64,000 nucleotides of DNA from contig JAIVAN010000009.1 in assembly GCA_020171895.1 (NCBI GenBank), positions 62,001 through 126,000 of the forward strand, read 5' to 3'. Shown here one piece after another: positions 41,158 through 49,733 of the stretch. The notes beneath the pieces were generated by a model. That model was not told where the DNA came from. It did no database searches and worked only from the letters and a program-made list of their open reading frames with translations. The position numbers and the translations under genes are program-made. This stretch comes from Bacillus timonensis. Its GTDB lineage: Bacteria; Bacillota; Bacilli; Bacillales; Bacillaceae_L. Position 1 is the first letter of the stretch; the number at the start of each line of letters is the position of its first letter.

Positions 41158-41756
41158 TGGATTCTAGCAATTCCCAGCGAAAGCGAGAGTCCTGCAACGA
41201 AGGTTACACCCCATGTTGATTGCAACGAATTGTATTTTCAAGGTAGACTACCATACAATTTGAGAATTGCACTATGAAGGATGAAAATGTTTAATTGTTT
41301 CTTTTGTGCATTATAGAGTGTTGAATCCAAGTACTTCAGGAATGTTAACCGAAGTGGAAGGACCGAGACTCCTGCGGGAGATGCGCTGGACTGGAGACCC
41401 CACAGGCGAAGCCGAGGAGGCTCCAGGAGCGCCCCGCGGAAAGCGAGGTTCCTGCAACGAAGGTTAACACCCAACATACAGTGTCGTATTTTTAGGGTAG
41501 ACTTCTATGCAAATTAGAATTTGCACCATGAAGAATGAAAATGTGCAATTGATTTTTTGTAACTTAGAATGTTGGATTTAAGTAATCATTCGTGTTAATC
41601 GTAGTGGAAGGAACCGAGACTCCTGCGGGAGATAGCGCTAGGCCCCGGACCCCACAGGCAACGCCGAGGAGGCTCAAGTGGCGCCCCGTGGAAAGCGAGG
41701 TTCCTGCAACGAAGGTTAACACCCCTTATACAGAGTTGTATTTTCAGGGTAGCCAT
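41158..41756 (-). repeat. Tandem array of the ~253-bp element (one partial, two complete copies)
   Basis: Read on the minus strand the element occurs as a truncated copy ending near 41248, then two complete copies. The marker GTATTTT recurs at 41232, 41486 and 41738, about 253 bp apart. Junctions show GGTAGACTACC-like boundaries. The copies differ by many substitutions, so they are not recent duplicates. They fill the gap between ywiB and speB, in which no gene is supported. Confidence 0.9.
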
Positions 41757-41795
41757 TTTCATATCTTATTGTTTCTTTTATTATCTCACACCATA

Positions 41796-41826
41796 CAAAA
41801 ACGAGTTCACAAGTGAACTCGTTACA
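41796..41826 (-). terminator. Intrinsic terminator of speE-speB
   Basis: AACGAGTTCA (41800-41809) pairs with TGAACTCGTT (41814-41823) around CAAG and is followed by five T on the minus strand, right after the speB stop codon. Confidence 0.9.
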
Positions 41827-41831
41827 ATTAA

Positions 41832-42710
41832 CTATTTCTTTTGCACCCAACCTAAAATCATTTCACGAATTAACTTACTAGCTGTATTCGCTGTTTGCTC
41901 TGACGGGTCATAAATAGGAGCAACCTCAACTAAATCTGCTCCAACAACATTTACATCTGAATGAGCAATTGCATGAATTGAAGCAAGAAGCTCTTTAGAC
42001 GTAATTCCTCCAGCATCAACCGTTCCTGTTCCAGGCGCATGTGCCGGATCAAGTACATCTATATCAATTGTTACATAAACAGGGCGCCCCGCTAACTTAG
42101 GCAAGATCTCCTTCAATGGTTCTAATACTTCAAATTTAGAGATATGCATTCCTACCTCTTTTGCCCACTTGAACTCTTCTTTCATCCCTGAACGTATTCC
42201 AAATGAATAAACATTTGTAGGCCCAATAAGATTACATGCTTTTTTTATTGGAGTTGAGTGTGAAAACGGCTCACCCTCATAATCATCTCTCAAATCTGTA
42301 TGTGCATCCATATGAATAATAGCTAAGTCTGGATATTTTTTATACATCGCTTTAAAAATCGGCCATGAAACCAAATGTTCTCCACCCATTCCAAGTGGGA
42401 ATTTGTTTTCAGCTAACAGTTTATCTACGAATTCTTCAATCATATCAATGCTTTTTTGTGGATTTCCAAATGGTAACGGAATATCTCCTGCATCAAAATA
42501 CTTTACCTCTTCTAATTCACGATCTAAATACGGACTATATTCCTCAAGTCCAATAGAAACCTCGCGAATACGGCTTGGACCAAAACGAGAGCCAGGTCGG
42601 TAGCTTACCGTCCAATCCATCGGCATTCCATATATTACTGCTTCACTTTCCTCAAATGAAGGATGACTTTTAATAAACACATTACCTGAGTAAGCTTCAT
42701 CAAATCTCAT
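41832..42710 (-). CDS. speB: Agmatinase
   Basis: Ureohydrolase converting agmatine to putrescine and urea. Binuclear manganese motifs are intact: GGEHLVSWP, HMDAHTDLRDD and TIDIDVLDPAHAPGTGT. I chose the ATG at 42710 (MRFDEAYSG), which has GAGAGG upstream and gives 292 residues, the size of the B. subtilis enzyme. A start 15 codons earlier is possible but would overlap the stem following speE. It is downstream of speE, completing agmatine-to-spermidine synthesis. Confidence 0.95.
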   Translation of the reverse strand: MRFDEAYSGNVFIKSHPSFEESEAVIYGMPMDWTVSYRPGSRFGPSRIREVSIGLEEYSPYLDRELEEVKYFDAGDIPLPFGNPQKSIDMIEEFVDKLLAENKFPLGMGGEHLVSWPIFKAMYKKYPDLAIIHMDAHTDLRDDYEGEPFSHSTPIKKACNLIGPTNVYSFGIRSGMKEEFKWAKEVGMHISKFEVLEPLKEILPKLAGRPVYVTIDIDVLDPAHAPGTGTVDAGGITSKELLASIHAIAHSDVNVVGADLVEVAPIYDPSEQTANTASKLIREMILGWVQKK

Positions 42711-42761
42711 AGAAAATCCCTCTCTTTCATTATAAAAAGGTGCTTTTTCAAGCACCTCTCA

Positions 42762-43589
42762 TTATTTAATTAAATCACTTACAAATTTCGGTAGAGCAAA
42801 AGCTGCTTTATGAAGTTCTTTTGTATAATATTTTGTTTCAATTTCATGGAAACGTTCTTCACTTACTTCAAGAGGATCATGTTTTTTAGATCCAATTGTA
42901 AACGTCCATAATCCACTTGGATAAGTAGGGATATTTGCAACATATAGGCGTGTAATTGGGAAGATTTCTTTTACATCACGTTGTACATTCGTGATTAGTT
43001 CAGGTGTGAACCATGGATTATCTGTTTGAGCAACAAATACTCCGTCTTCTTTTAACGCTTTAGAAATTCCAGCATAAAATCCTTTAGAGAAAAGGTTAAC
43101 TGCTGGTCCTACAGGCTCAGTTGAATCTACCATGATCACATCATAAATGTTTTCACTTTGTGCGATATGCATGAAGCCGTCATCAACCTTCACCTCTACT
43201 CGAGGATCCTCTAACATTCCAGCTATTTCAGGAAGGTATTGTTTTGAGTACTCAATAACTTTTCCATCAATCTCAACTAGAGTCGCTTTTTTAACACTAG
43301 GGTGTTTTAAAACTTCTCGAATAACACCACCATCTCCTCCACCAACTACTAAAACATTCTCAGGATTTGGGTGTGTAAATAAAGGAACGTGCGCTACCAT
43401 TTCATGGTACACAAACTCATCTTTTTGAGTAGTCATAACCATTCCGTCTAGAATAAGCATATTACCAAACTCTTCTGTCTCAACCATATCTAGCTTTTGA
43501 AACTCTGTTTGTTCTGTATGTAATGTTTTATTAATTTTTGCTGTAATTCCAAAGCTTTTTGTTTGTTTCTCAGTAAACCATAATTCCAT
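42762..43589 (-). CDS. speE: Spermidine synthase (polyamine aminopropyltransferase)
   Basis: Transfers the aminopropyl group of decarboxylated SAM to putrescine. Family motifs are [26 protein letters not shown], the cofactor-binding [14 protein letters not shown] (near 82) and the catalytic aspartate in [14 protein letters not shown] (near 155). Length is 275 residues. It forms an operon with speB downstream and is divergent from pbpG, matching B. subtilis. Confidence 0.96.
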   Translation of the reverse strand: MELWFTEKQTKSFGITAKINKTLHTEQTEFQKLDMVETEEFGNMLILDGMVMTTQKDEFVYHEMVAHVPLFTHPNPENVLVVGGGDGGVIREVLKHPSVKKATLVEIDGKVIEYSKQYLPEIAGMLEDPRVEVKVDDGFMHIAQSENIYDVIMVDSTEPVGPAVNLFSKGFYAGISKALKEDGVFVAQTDNPWFTPELITNVQRDVKEIFPITRLYVANIPTYPSGLWTFTIGSKKHDPLEVSEERFHEIETKYYTKELHKAAFALPKFVSDLIK

Positions 43590-43874
43590 GATAAAAAACT
43601 TCCCTTCTATTTTAACTTTCTATCGTTAACTTCACATGTCAGATTTGACATTCTGTTACTATTACTTTTCCCTATCTAACCAAATACAAACATGAGAAAA
43701 AGTATAGTTGAATCTAGCAAAAAATCAAGAAAAATTTTCTTTTTTTACTAGAAAAGTGTTTAAAATGAAAAAAATAACTTAATACTAACCATATAGATGG
43801 CAAAATACCCAATTTGCGCCCTTTATCGTTTCGTATAGGAGATATTAACATAATTAGAAAAGTGGTGAAGTATT

Positions 43875-45950
43875 GTGGAGACAATAACAGGACGTCGGTT
43901 AAAATCAACGATTAAATATATTCGTGCCCTTATCATTCTTGGCTCACTATTTGCAATACTTTCATTTCTTTTTTTTATTGGGATTTTTACCTATGCAAAA
44001 GCAAAAGGGGCTCCACCATTAGCAGTTCCACTTTCCACCTTAATTTATGCAAGTGATGGTACTTTAATTGGAGAAAGTCATAACGGTGGTCAAAAACGGT
44101 ATTGGGTTACATTAGATGAAATCTCTCCTGCTGTCATTAACGCAACCATCGCCATTGAAGATCGACAGTTTTTTAACCATAATGGATTCGATTATAAAAG
44201 AATTGCTGGTGCTGCTTTGGCTGATATTAGAGCTATGGCAAAGGTACAGGGAGCAAGCACTATTACTCAACAATATGCGAGAAATCTCTTTCTCGCACAT
44301 GAAAAAACTTGGAATCGTAAAATCACTGAAGCTCTCTATACAATCAGATTAGAGATGAACTACGATAAGAAGGAAATTTTAGAAGGATATTTAAACACTA
44401 TTTATTACGGTGAAGGTGCATATGGGATTGAAGCAGCTGCAAACCATTACTTTGGGAAATCCGCTAAAGAGCTAAACATTTCCGAAGCTAGTATGCTAGC
44501 TGGCATTCCTAAAGGCCCAAGCCATTACTCACCATTTAACAATCCTGACAAGGCGAAAGCTAGGCAAAATATCGTATTAAAATCTATGGTTGCTGCTGGT
44601 TATTTATCTGACACCGAAGCGAAAGATATCTATTTAGAGAAGTTAATATATACATCAAATCATCAGGTTAAGCGTGAACAGATTGCTCCTTATTATCAGG
44701 ATATTGTCATTTCGCAATTAAAAAATTCTATTGAGATTGATAAAAATATACTAAAAATGGGCGGACTAAGAGTGTATACGTCACTTGAACCGAAAATGCA
44801 AAAGTTAGCAGAAGAAGTTGTTGCCTCAACGATGAGCCCTGCCACTACTCTTCAGCTAGGCTTCGTCGCAATGAACCCTTACAATGGTGAAGTACTTGCT
44901 TTAATTGGTGGTCGTGATTACTCAAAAAGTACTTACAATCGTGTAACTCAAGCAGAAAGACAGCCCGGCTCAACCATTAAACCTTTACTGTATTATGCTG
45001 CCATTGAGCAAGGTTTTACCCCGTCTACTGAAATGAGAAGCGAAGTAACAAAGTTTACTTTTGACGATGGTAGAGCCACTTACACACCACATAATTACAA
45101 TAATTATTATGCACATGACACTATTACACTTGCCCAGGCCATGGCCCTTTCAGATAATGTATACGCAGTGAAAACTCATTTGTTTTTAGGTGAGGAAACA
45201 CTCATAAAAACGGCAAAGAAATTTGGTGTTACGAGCAAATTAGACAAAGTTCCATCTTTAGCACTAGGGACATCAAGTGTAAAAGTGATAGATATGGTTG
45301 GGGCATATGCGACCTTAGCCAATAACGGGAAAAAAACGAAGCCAATTTTCATTACAAAAATTGTCGATCATAAAGGTGAAATCATATACGAAAGTAAAAA
45401 AAGAACGAAACAAGTACTCGATCCAAAATCAGCCTTCGTCACAACACATATGATGACAGGAATGTTTGATGAAAAGTTAAATGATTATACAAGTGTTACA
45501 GGCAGTACCGTAAAGAACATGTTAACTAGGTTTTATGCAGGCAAATCAGGTACTACAAAGACAGATAGCTGGATGATTGGATTTTCTCCCCATCTCGTAG
45601 CAGGAATTTGGACAGGCTATGATAAAAACGAATCGATCGATTTAGTAGCAGAAAGAAGTTATGCCAAAGATATTTGGGCTATATTCATGGAGAAAGCTCA
45701 CAAAGGTATGCCGGTAAAACCATTTTTACCACCTGAAGGTGTTATTGGGGTATACGTCAATCCGGACAACGGAAAATTAGCAACGAAAAGCTGTCCAGTC
45801 TCTCGATTAACGTACTATACTGAAGGGACAGAGCCAACGGAATATTGCACCGATCATCTCGACACCCATGAACAACCAAAAATAGAAGAACCAAGGAATG
45901 AAGAAGAGTCACAAAAAGGCTGGTTCAAAAGGATATTTGATTGGTTTTAA
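43875..45950 (+). CDS. pbpG: Class A penicillin-binding protein PBP2d-like
   Basis: Bifunctional peptidoglycan synthase of 691 residues. An N-terminal transmembrane anchor (about 18-40) precedes the GT51 glycosyltransferase domain with catalytic EDRQFFNHNG and QGASTITQQYARN. The transpeptidase domain has the active-site serine in PGSTIKP, the SDN triad in ALSDNVYAV and KSGT in AGKSGTTKTD. It starts with GTG. Position beside speE identifies it as pbpG, a sigma-F forespore gene in B. subtilis. The C-terminal tail is short and acidic, ending in a WFKRIFDWF amphipathic motif. Confidence 0.93.
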   Translation: METITGRRLKSTIKYIRALIILGSLFAILSFLFFIGIFTYAKAKGAPPLAVPLSTLIYASDGTLIGESHNGGQKRYWVTLDEISPAVINATIAIEDRQFFNHNGFDYKRIAGAALADIRAMAKVQGASTITQQYARNLFLAHEKTWNRKITEALYTIRLEMNYDKKEILEGYLNTIYYGEGAYGIEAAANHYFGKSAKELNISEASMLAGIPKGPSHYSPFNNPDKAKARQNIVLKSMVAAGYLSDTEAKDIYLEKLIYTSNHQVKREQIAPYYQDIVISQLKNSIEIDKNILKMGGLRVYTSLEPKMQKLAEEVVASTMSPATTLQLGFVAMNPYNGEVLALIGGRDYSKSTYNRVTQAERQPGSTIKPLLYYAAIEQGFTPSTEMRSEVTKFTFDDGRATYTPHNYNNYYAHDTITLAQAMALSDNVYAVKTHLFLGEETLIKTAKKFGVTSKLDKVPSLALGTSSVKVIDMVGAYATLANNGKKTKPIFITKIVDHKGEIIYESKKRTKQVLDPKSAFVTTHMMTGMFDEKLNDYTSVTGSTVKNMLTRFYAGKSGTTKTDSWMIGFSPHLVAGIWTGYDKNESIDLVAERSYAKDIWAIFMEKAHKGMPVKPFLPPEGVIGVYVNPDNGKLATKSCPVSRLTYYTEGTEPTEYCTDHLDTHEQPKIEEPRNEEESQKGWFKRIFDWF

Positions 45951-45973
45951 AATTATCCATACTCAAAATATAA

Positions 45974-46008
45974 AGAAAACCCCGGGATGTGCGCCCGGGG
46001 TTTTCAGT
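45974..46008. terminator. Strong bidirectional terminator between pbpG and ywhD
   Basis: A perfect 11-bp GC-rich stem AAAACCCCGGG (45976-45986) pairs with CCCGGGGTTTT (45994-46004) around a seven-base loop. T tracts serve both strands. Confidence 0.93.
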
Positions 46009-46122
46009 GTCCTAGATATTGTGTTGCTTTGTATCTTAATTCTACTTATTTTAGCAAAAAACCTCAAGTACAACATGTCATGTTCAATAAATTGTCACAT
46101 TTTAGCCACACATTTCATTTGG

Positions 46123-46635
46123 CTATTGACTTGTCTCTAATCCTTGTTTGAGTTCATGATTTGAGCGCTCCCACGTTCCACTGTCGTGCTTCATTAAAAA
46201 GGTTTTTAGAAGTTCTTTTGATTTGTCATCCATAAAATCAACCATAATTTTACGTTTTAATGACTTATCCATTTTATTTACATGCTCTGGTAATGATTTG
46301 TATCCACGTCTAATTGAACGATCAACAGTCATCTCACAAGCAGTGACCCCAGCATAATATGGGCCATCTTCTTTTCGATCAATCGTTACCCATACGAGCC
46401 AAAATGGTTTCCCATTTGGTACATCCTCTTTATTCGGAAGGAATTTTATACCCTTTTCTACAACACTTCTTGCATGCATCGCACCAATATCAACAAATAC
46501 ATCCTCTTCTTCGATATCAATAAACACAGGCGAAACATTATCTAAACTTAATGCTCCTACGCCATATCCCCCATGACCATCAGTCGGGTCATTTTTAATA
46601 ATATTGAAACCAATTTTCTTCTTATTATTTTCCAA
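46123..46635 (-). CDS. ywhD: YwhD family protein
   Basis: 170-residue conserved Bacillaceae protein of unknown function, recognised by GFNIIKNDPTDGHGGYGVGALSLDNVSPVFIDI at the N terminus (first half visible as two shorter blocks, IIKNDPTDGHGGYG and LDNVSPVFIDIEE) and by its position between pbpG and ywhC. No signal peptide or membrane segment is present. It has an ATG start; an SD is present in the AT-rich upstream sequence (AGGAGG). No activity can be proposed from sequence alone. Confidence 0.85.
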   Translation of the reverse strand: MENNKKKIGFNIIKNDPTDGHGGYGVGALSLDNVSPVFIDIEEEDVFVDIGAMHARSVVEKGIKFLPNKEDVPNGKPFWLVWVTIDRKEDGPYYAGVTACEMTVDRSIRRGYKSLPEHVNKMDKSLKRKIMVDFMDDKSKELLKTFLMKHDSGTWERSNHELKQGLETSQ

Positions 46636-46698
46636 AATTCGTTCCTCCTAACACCATTTTCTTCGTATTACTATTTTATCATAAGTAGTGACCGTTTC

Positions 46699-47379
46699 TT
46701 ACATTGGTAAAATAGGTCTAAACAAACTATCTAATACATCAATGACGAATGGAATTGACGTTGTAAAGATGGGTTGTATCGTATATTGGTCTAGTGGTGT
46801 TATGACTAAAAGAATAAAAATGACAATTCCAAAGCTTTCATATTGAGTCATCTTAGCTCTAATATTATTTGGCATTAAGTCCTCTATGATTCTATATCCA
46901 TCCAGCGGTGGAAACGGAAGAAGGTTGAAAATAAAGAGTAAAACGTTAATATGAACAAATAAGTCAAAGAACCGGAAAAAGATATCCTGCATGTTATGTG
47001 GTAGAGTTTGAATTAACCCAAATCTAATTGATATAAACAACAGAAAAATACTCAAGCCAGCTAGTAACAGATTACTTAACGGTCCTGCAAACGCTACTAA
47101 CACTCCAGCTAATCGAGGTTTTTTAAAAAAGAAGCGATTAACTGGGACAGGTTTTGCCCAACCAAATCCAGCAATGAGTAAAAGGATTGTACCTAGTGGA
47201 TCTAAATGTGCTAACGGTGATAATGTTAGCCTACCTTGGTTCTTCGCTGTCATATCCCCAAATTTATAAGCTACATATGCATGTGCAAATTCATGGACGG
47301 TAAAAGCGATGAGTAGCACCGCAACTACATATGGAATATCTTCCAGTGAAAACGCCAAAAAATTTTCTATATTCTCCAT
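46699..47379 (-). CDS. ywhC: Site-2 protease family (M50) membrane protein, YwhC-like
   Basis: Membrane zinc metalloprotease homologue of 226 residues with about five to six transmembrane helices. The metal-binding HEFAH motif is in AFTVHEFAHAYVAYKFG (near residue 29), and the second ligand motif is in NLLPFPPLDGYRIIEDL (near 160). These are the residues required for intramembrane proteolysis, so it is probably active; no substrate is known. It is transcribed with the downstream ywhD, 63 bp away. Confidence 0.9.
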   Translation of the reverse strand: MENIENFLAFSLEDIPYVVAVLLIAFTVHEFAHAYVAYKFGDMTAKNQGRLTLSPLAHLDPLGTILLLIAGFGWAKPVPVNRFFFKKPRLAGVLVAFAGPLSNLLLAGLSIFLLFISIRFGLIQTLPHNMQDIFFRFFDLFVHINVLLFIFNLLPFPPLDGYRIIEDLMPNNIRAKMTQYESFGIVIFILLVITPLDQYTIQPIFTTSIPFVIDVLDSLFRPILPM

Positions 47380-47502
47380 TTTTAATGTATCCCCCTAAAA
47401 ATCTCGGTGTCGCCTTTATATAAAGTTGTTACTTTCTCTTTTTTCAGTATACAATAATGCTTGATAAAGTTTAATACATTACTATAAGAGGAGCGAATAT
47501 AG

Positions 47503-47685
47503 ATGCCCTATGTAACTGTTAAAATGCTTGAAGGACGTTCAGATGAGCAAAAGAAAGCTTTAGTAGAAAAAGTAACAGCGGCAGTTTCTGAAACAACAGG
47601 AGCACCTGAAGAAAAAATTGTCGTTTTCATTGAGGAAATGACCAAAGCCAACTATGGTATTGGTGGCAAGCGTTTGGTTGATTAG
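47503..47685 (+). CDS. ywhB: 4-oxalocrotonate tautomerase family protein, YwhB-like
   Basis: 60-residue tautomerase. The catalytic residue is the N-terminal proline exposed after methionine removal (MPYVTVKML), and the family arginines are in GRSDEQKKALVEK (R11) and near position 39 the residue is lysine or glutamate in VFIEEMTKANYGIGGKR. AGAGGAGCG precedes the ATG. Members catalyse keto-enol tautomerisation, but the physiological substrate is unknown. Its own terminator is the first unit of the second 52-bp array. Confidence 0.92.
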   Translation: MPYVTVKMLEGRSDEQKKALVEKVTAAVSETTGAPEEKIVVFIEEMTKANYGIGGKRLVD

Positions 47686-47698
47686 TAGTAGGAGAAGA

Positions 47699-48084
47699 GC
47701 CTTCATCATTTGATGAAGGTATTTTTTTGTTATTTTGATTGGTTTAGGCTTTCATCAGCTCGGTGAAGGTCTTTTTTTACGAGCTTCAGACTGGTTTGGG
47801 CTTTCATCTGCTTGATGAAGGTCTTTTTTCACGAACTTCGGACTATTTTAGGCTTTCATCCTCTTGATGAAGGTCTTTTTTCGCAAGCTTTGGGCTTTTT
47901 GGGGACTTCATCAACTCGATGAAGAACTTTTTTCTCGATCTTCAGACTGACTTGGGCTTTCATCCTCTTGATGAAGGACTTTCTTCGCAAGCTTTGGGCT
48001 TTTTGGGGCCTTCATCAACTCGATGAAGGTCTTTTTTCACGAACTTCGGACTATTTTAGGCTTTCATCATTCTGATGAAATGCA
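47699..48084 (+). repeat. Tandem array of 52-bp hairpin units (array 2), including the ywhB terminator
   Basis: TTCATC marks eight units at 47702, 47751, 47803, 47855, 47907, 47959, 48011 and 48063. Spacing is 49 bp once, then exactly 52 bp six times. Each has TTCATC-N4/5-GATGAAGG followed by CTTTTTT, resembling intrinsic terminators. Spacers alternate between an ACGAACTTCGGACTATTTTAGG type and a CGCAAGCTTTGGGCTTTTTGGGG type. The first hairpin (CCTTCATC with GATGAAGG) is the natural ywhB terminator. Confidence 0.95.
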
Positions 48085-48186
48085 CTTATAAATGTTTTTA
48101 TTAGTTCAACATTGTCTAAAGACTTTAATAATTTTCGAAATAAGGGAATCATATGATGTATATTTAACTTTTATGCTTATTCCCCC

Positions 48187-48244
48187 TTGCAAAACACACA
48201 CAAAACGAATATTATATAACTTGTGTCAAAAAATGTTCGTATTT
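48187..48244 (+). promoter_or_regulatory. Putative pbuO promoter with paired PurR boxes
   Basis: TTGCAA (48187-48192) is 17 bp from TATTAT (48210-48215). The sequence around CGAA (48206-48209), CAAAACGAATATT, resembles PurBox 1. AATGTTCGTATTT (48232-48244) fits the inverted PurBox 2 consensus fully. The 18-bp gap between them is one to two longer than the usual 16-17. In B. subtilis pbuO belongs to the PurR regulon. No purine riboswitch is present. Confidence 0.6.
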
Positions 48245-48257
48245 TGGAGGTTTCCCC

Positions 48258-49559
48258 ATGTTTAAAATGAACGAGTTACAAACTAATATGAAGACGGAAG
48301 TTCTGGCGGGTATTACCACGTTCTTAACAATGGTATATATCGTGATTGTTAACCCAATTATTTTATCGAGTGCAGGAGTACCTTTTGACCAAGTATTTAT
48401 GGCTACAATAATCGCTACGATTATTGGTACCTTATGGATGGCATTTTTCGCTAACTATCCAATTGCCATCGCACCAGGAATGGGTTTAAATGCATATTTT
48501 GCGTTTTCAGTTGTAGGATCAAACGAAAACATCACATATGAAATAGCATTCTCAGCAGTCTTTATCGCAGGTATTATTTTTATTATTTTATCTTTAACTC
48601 CATTTAGAAAAAAATTAATTGAAGCAATACCAGAAAATCTGAAGCACGGAATTACAGCTGGTATAGGTTTATTTATCGCTTTTATTGGACTTCGCTTAAC
48701 TGGGCTTGTGCAAGCACATGAACAAAATTTAGTTACACTTGGAGATCTTCACTCTCCATCGGCCATTTTAGCGCTGATTGGTTTAGCAGTCACATTAATT
48801 TTAATGTCCCTAAACGTGAATGGTGCTTTGTTTTTCGGAATGGCAATTACAGGTATCATTGCATTTTTCACAGGCCAGCTAGAATTCACAAGAGGAATTG
48901 TAGCGATGCCTTCTTTACCTGAGGGTCTTATCGTAGTAAATCCGTTAGCTGCAATTGGTGATGTCATTCAATATGGATTATATGCAGTTGTTTTTTCTTT
49001 CTTGCTCGTAACGATCTTTGATACAACTGGGACAATGATTGGAGTTGCTCAACAAGCTGGATTGATGAAAGGAAATAAACTACCAAGAGCACGTCAAGCA
49101 TTATTAGCTGACTCTGTGGCTACTTCAGTTGGTGCTATGTTTGGAACAAGTCCAACTAGTGCCTATATCGAGTCATCTTCAGGGGTAGCTGCTGGTGGTC
49201 GAACTGGATTAACATCTTTAACAGTAGCGATTTTGTTTGCAGCGGCTGCATTTTTCGGACCACTTGTTGGTGCAGTATCAGGTATTGCTGCCATTACAGC
49301 TCCTGCCCTAATCATTGTTGGAAGTTTAATGATGGGGAGCATTGCAAAAATTAATTGGGATGAAATTGACGAAGCTTTCCCTGCATTTCTAATCATTCTT
49401 AGTATGCCTTTAACTTCAAGTATTGCTACTGGTATAGCACTTGGATTTATATCATATCCTTTGATGAAGGTTGTAAGGGGTAAATATCGTGAGGTACATC
49501 CACTAGTATATTTATTTGCAGTTTTATTCTTTTATCAATTAGCATTCTTACCACATTAA
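48258..49559 (+). CDS. pbuO: NCS2-family purine permease (AzgA type, PbuO/PbuG-like)
   Basis: Proton-coupled transporter for hypoxanthine, guanine or adenine, with about 12-13 transmembrane helices over 433 residues. AzgA-subfamily motifs are visible: GITTFLTMVYIVIVNP at the N terminus, APGMGLNAYFAF, FDTTGTMIGVAQQAG and GTSPTSAYIESSSGVAAGGRTGL. GGAGG lies eight bases before the ATG. The upstream PurR-box pair supports a purine role. Whether it is the PbuO or PbuG orthologue cannot be settled from this sequence. Confidence 0.9.
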   Translation: MFKMNELQTNMKTEVLAGITTFLTMVYIVIVNPIILSSAGVPFDQVFMATIIATIIGTLWMAFFANYPIAIAPGMGLNAYFAFSVVGSNENITYEIAFSAVFIAGIIFIILSLTPFRKKLIEAIPENLKHGITAGIGLFIAFIGLRLTGLVQAHEQNLVTLGDLHSPSAILALIGLAVTLILMSLNVNGALFFGMAITGIIAFFTGQLEFTRGIVAMPSLPEGLIVVNPLAAIGDVIQYGLYAVVFSFLLVTIFDTTGTMIGVAQQAGLMKGNKLPRARQALLADSVATSVGAMFGTSPTSAYIESSSGVAAGGRTGLTSLTVAILFAAAAFFGPLVGAVSGIAAITAPALIIVGSLMMGSIAKINWDEIDEAFPAFLIILSMPLTSSIATGIALGFISYPLMKVVRGKYREVHPLVYLFAVLFFYQLAFLPH

Positions 49560-49569
49560 TTACAATAAG

Positions 49570-49613
49570 AAAAGCGCCACATTACCCGAGTAGGTAATAT
49601 GGCGCTTTTTTAT
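49570..49613 (+). terminator. Intrinsic terminator of pbuO
   Basis: AAAAGCGCCACATTACC pairs with GGTAATATGGCGCTTTT (one mismatch) around CGAGTA, followed by a T run. It may also act on the minus strand. Confidence 0.92.
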
Positions 49614-49733
49614 TCCAAGTAAACTATTTCATGTTTATCAGATAGCTATTTTTTCATTATATCGTTAAATCTTCGTATAGTAGCCGTGTTCATCTTCGTT
49701 GAATGGTCAGGCTCCTCGAAAATGTTTTCGCAG

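Noticed and set aside
41238-41477. Minus-strand open frame of 79 codons between ywiB and speB
   Set aside because: It also translates the dispersed element and has no start signal.
48090-48257. Purine riboswitch before the permease gene
   Set aside because: None of the conserved purine aptamer blocks or loop sequences are present, and the predicted transcript leader is too short.
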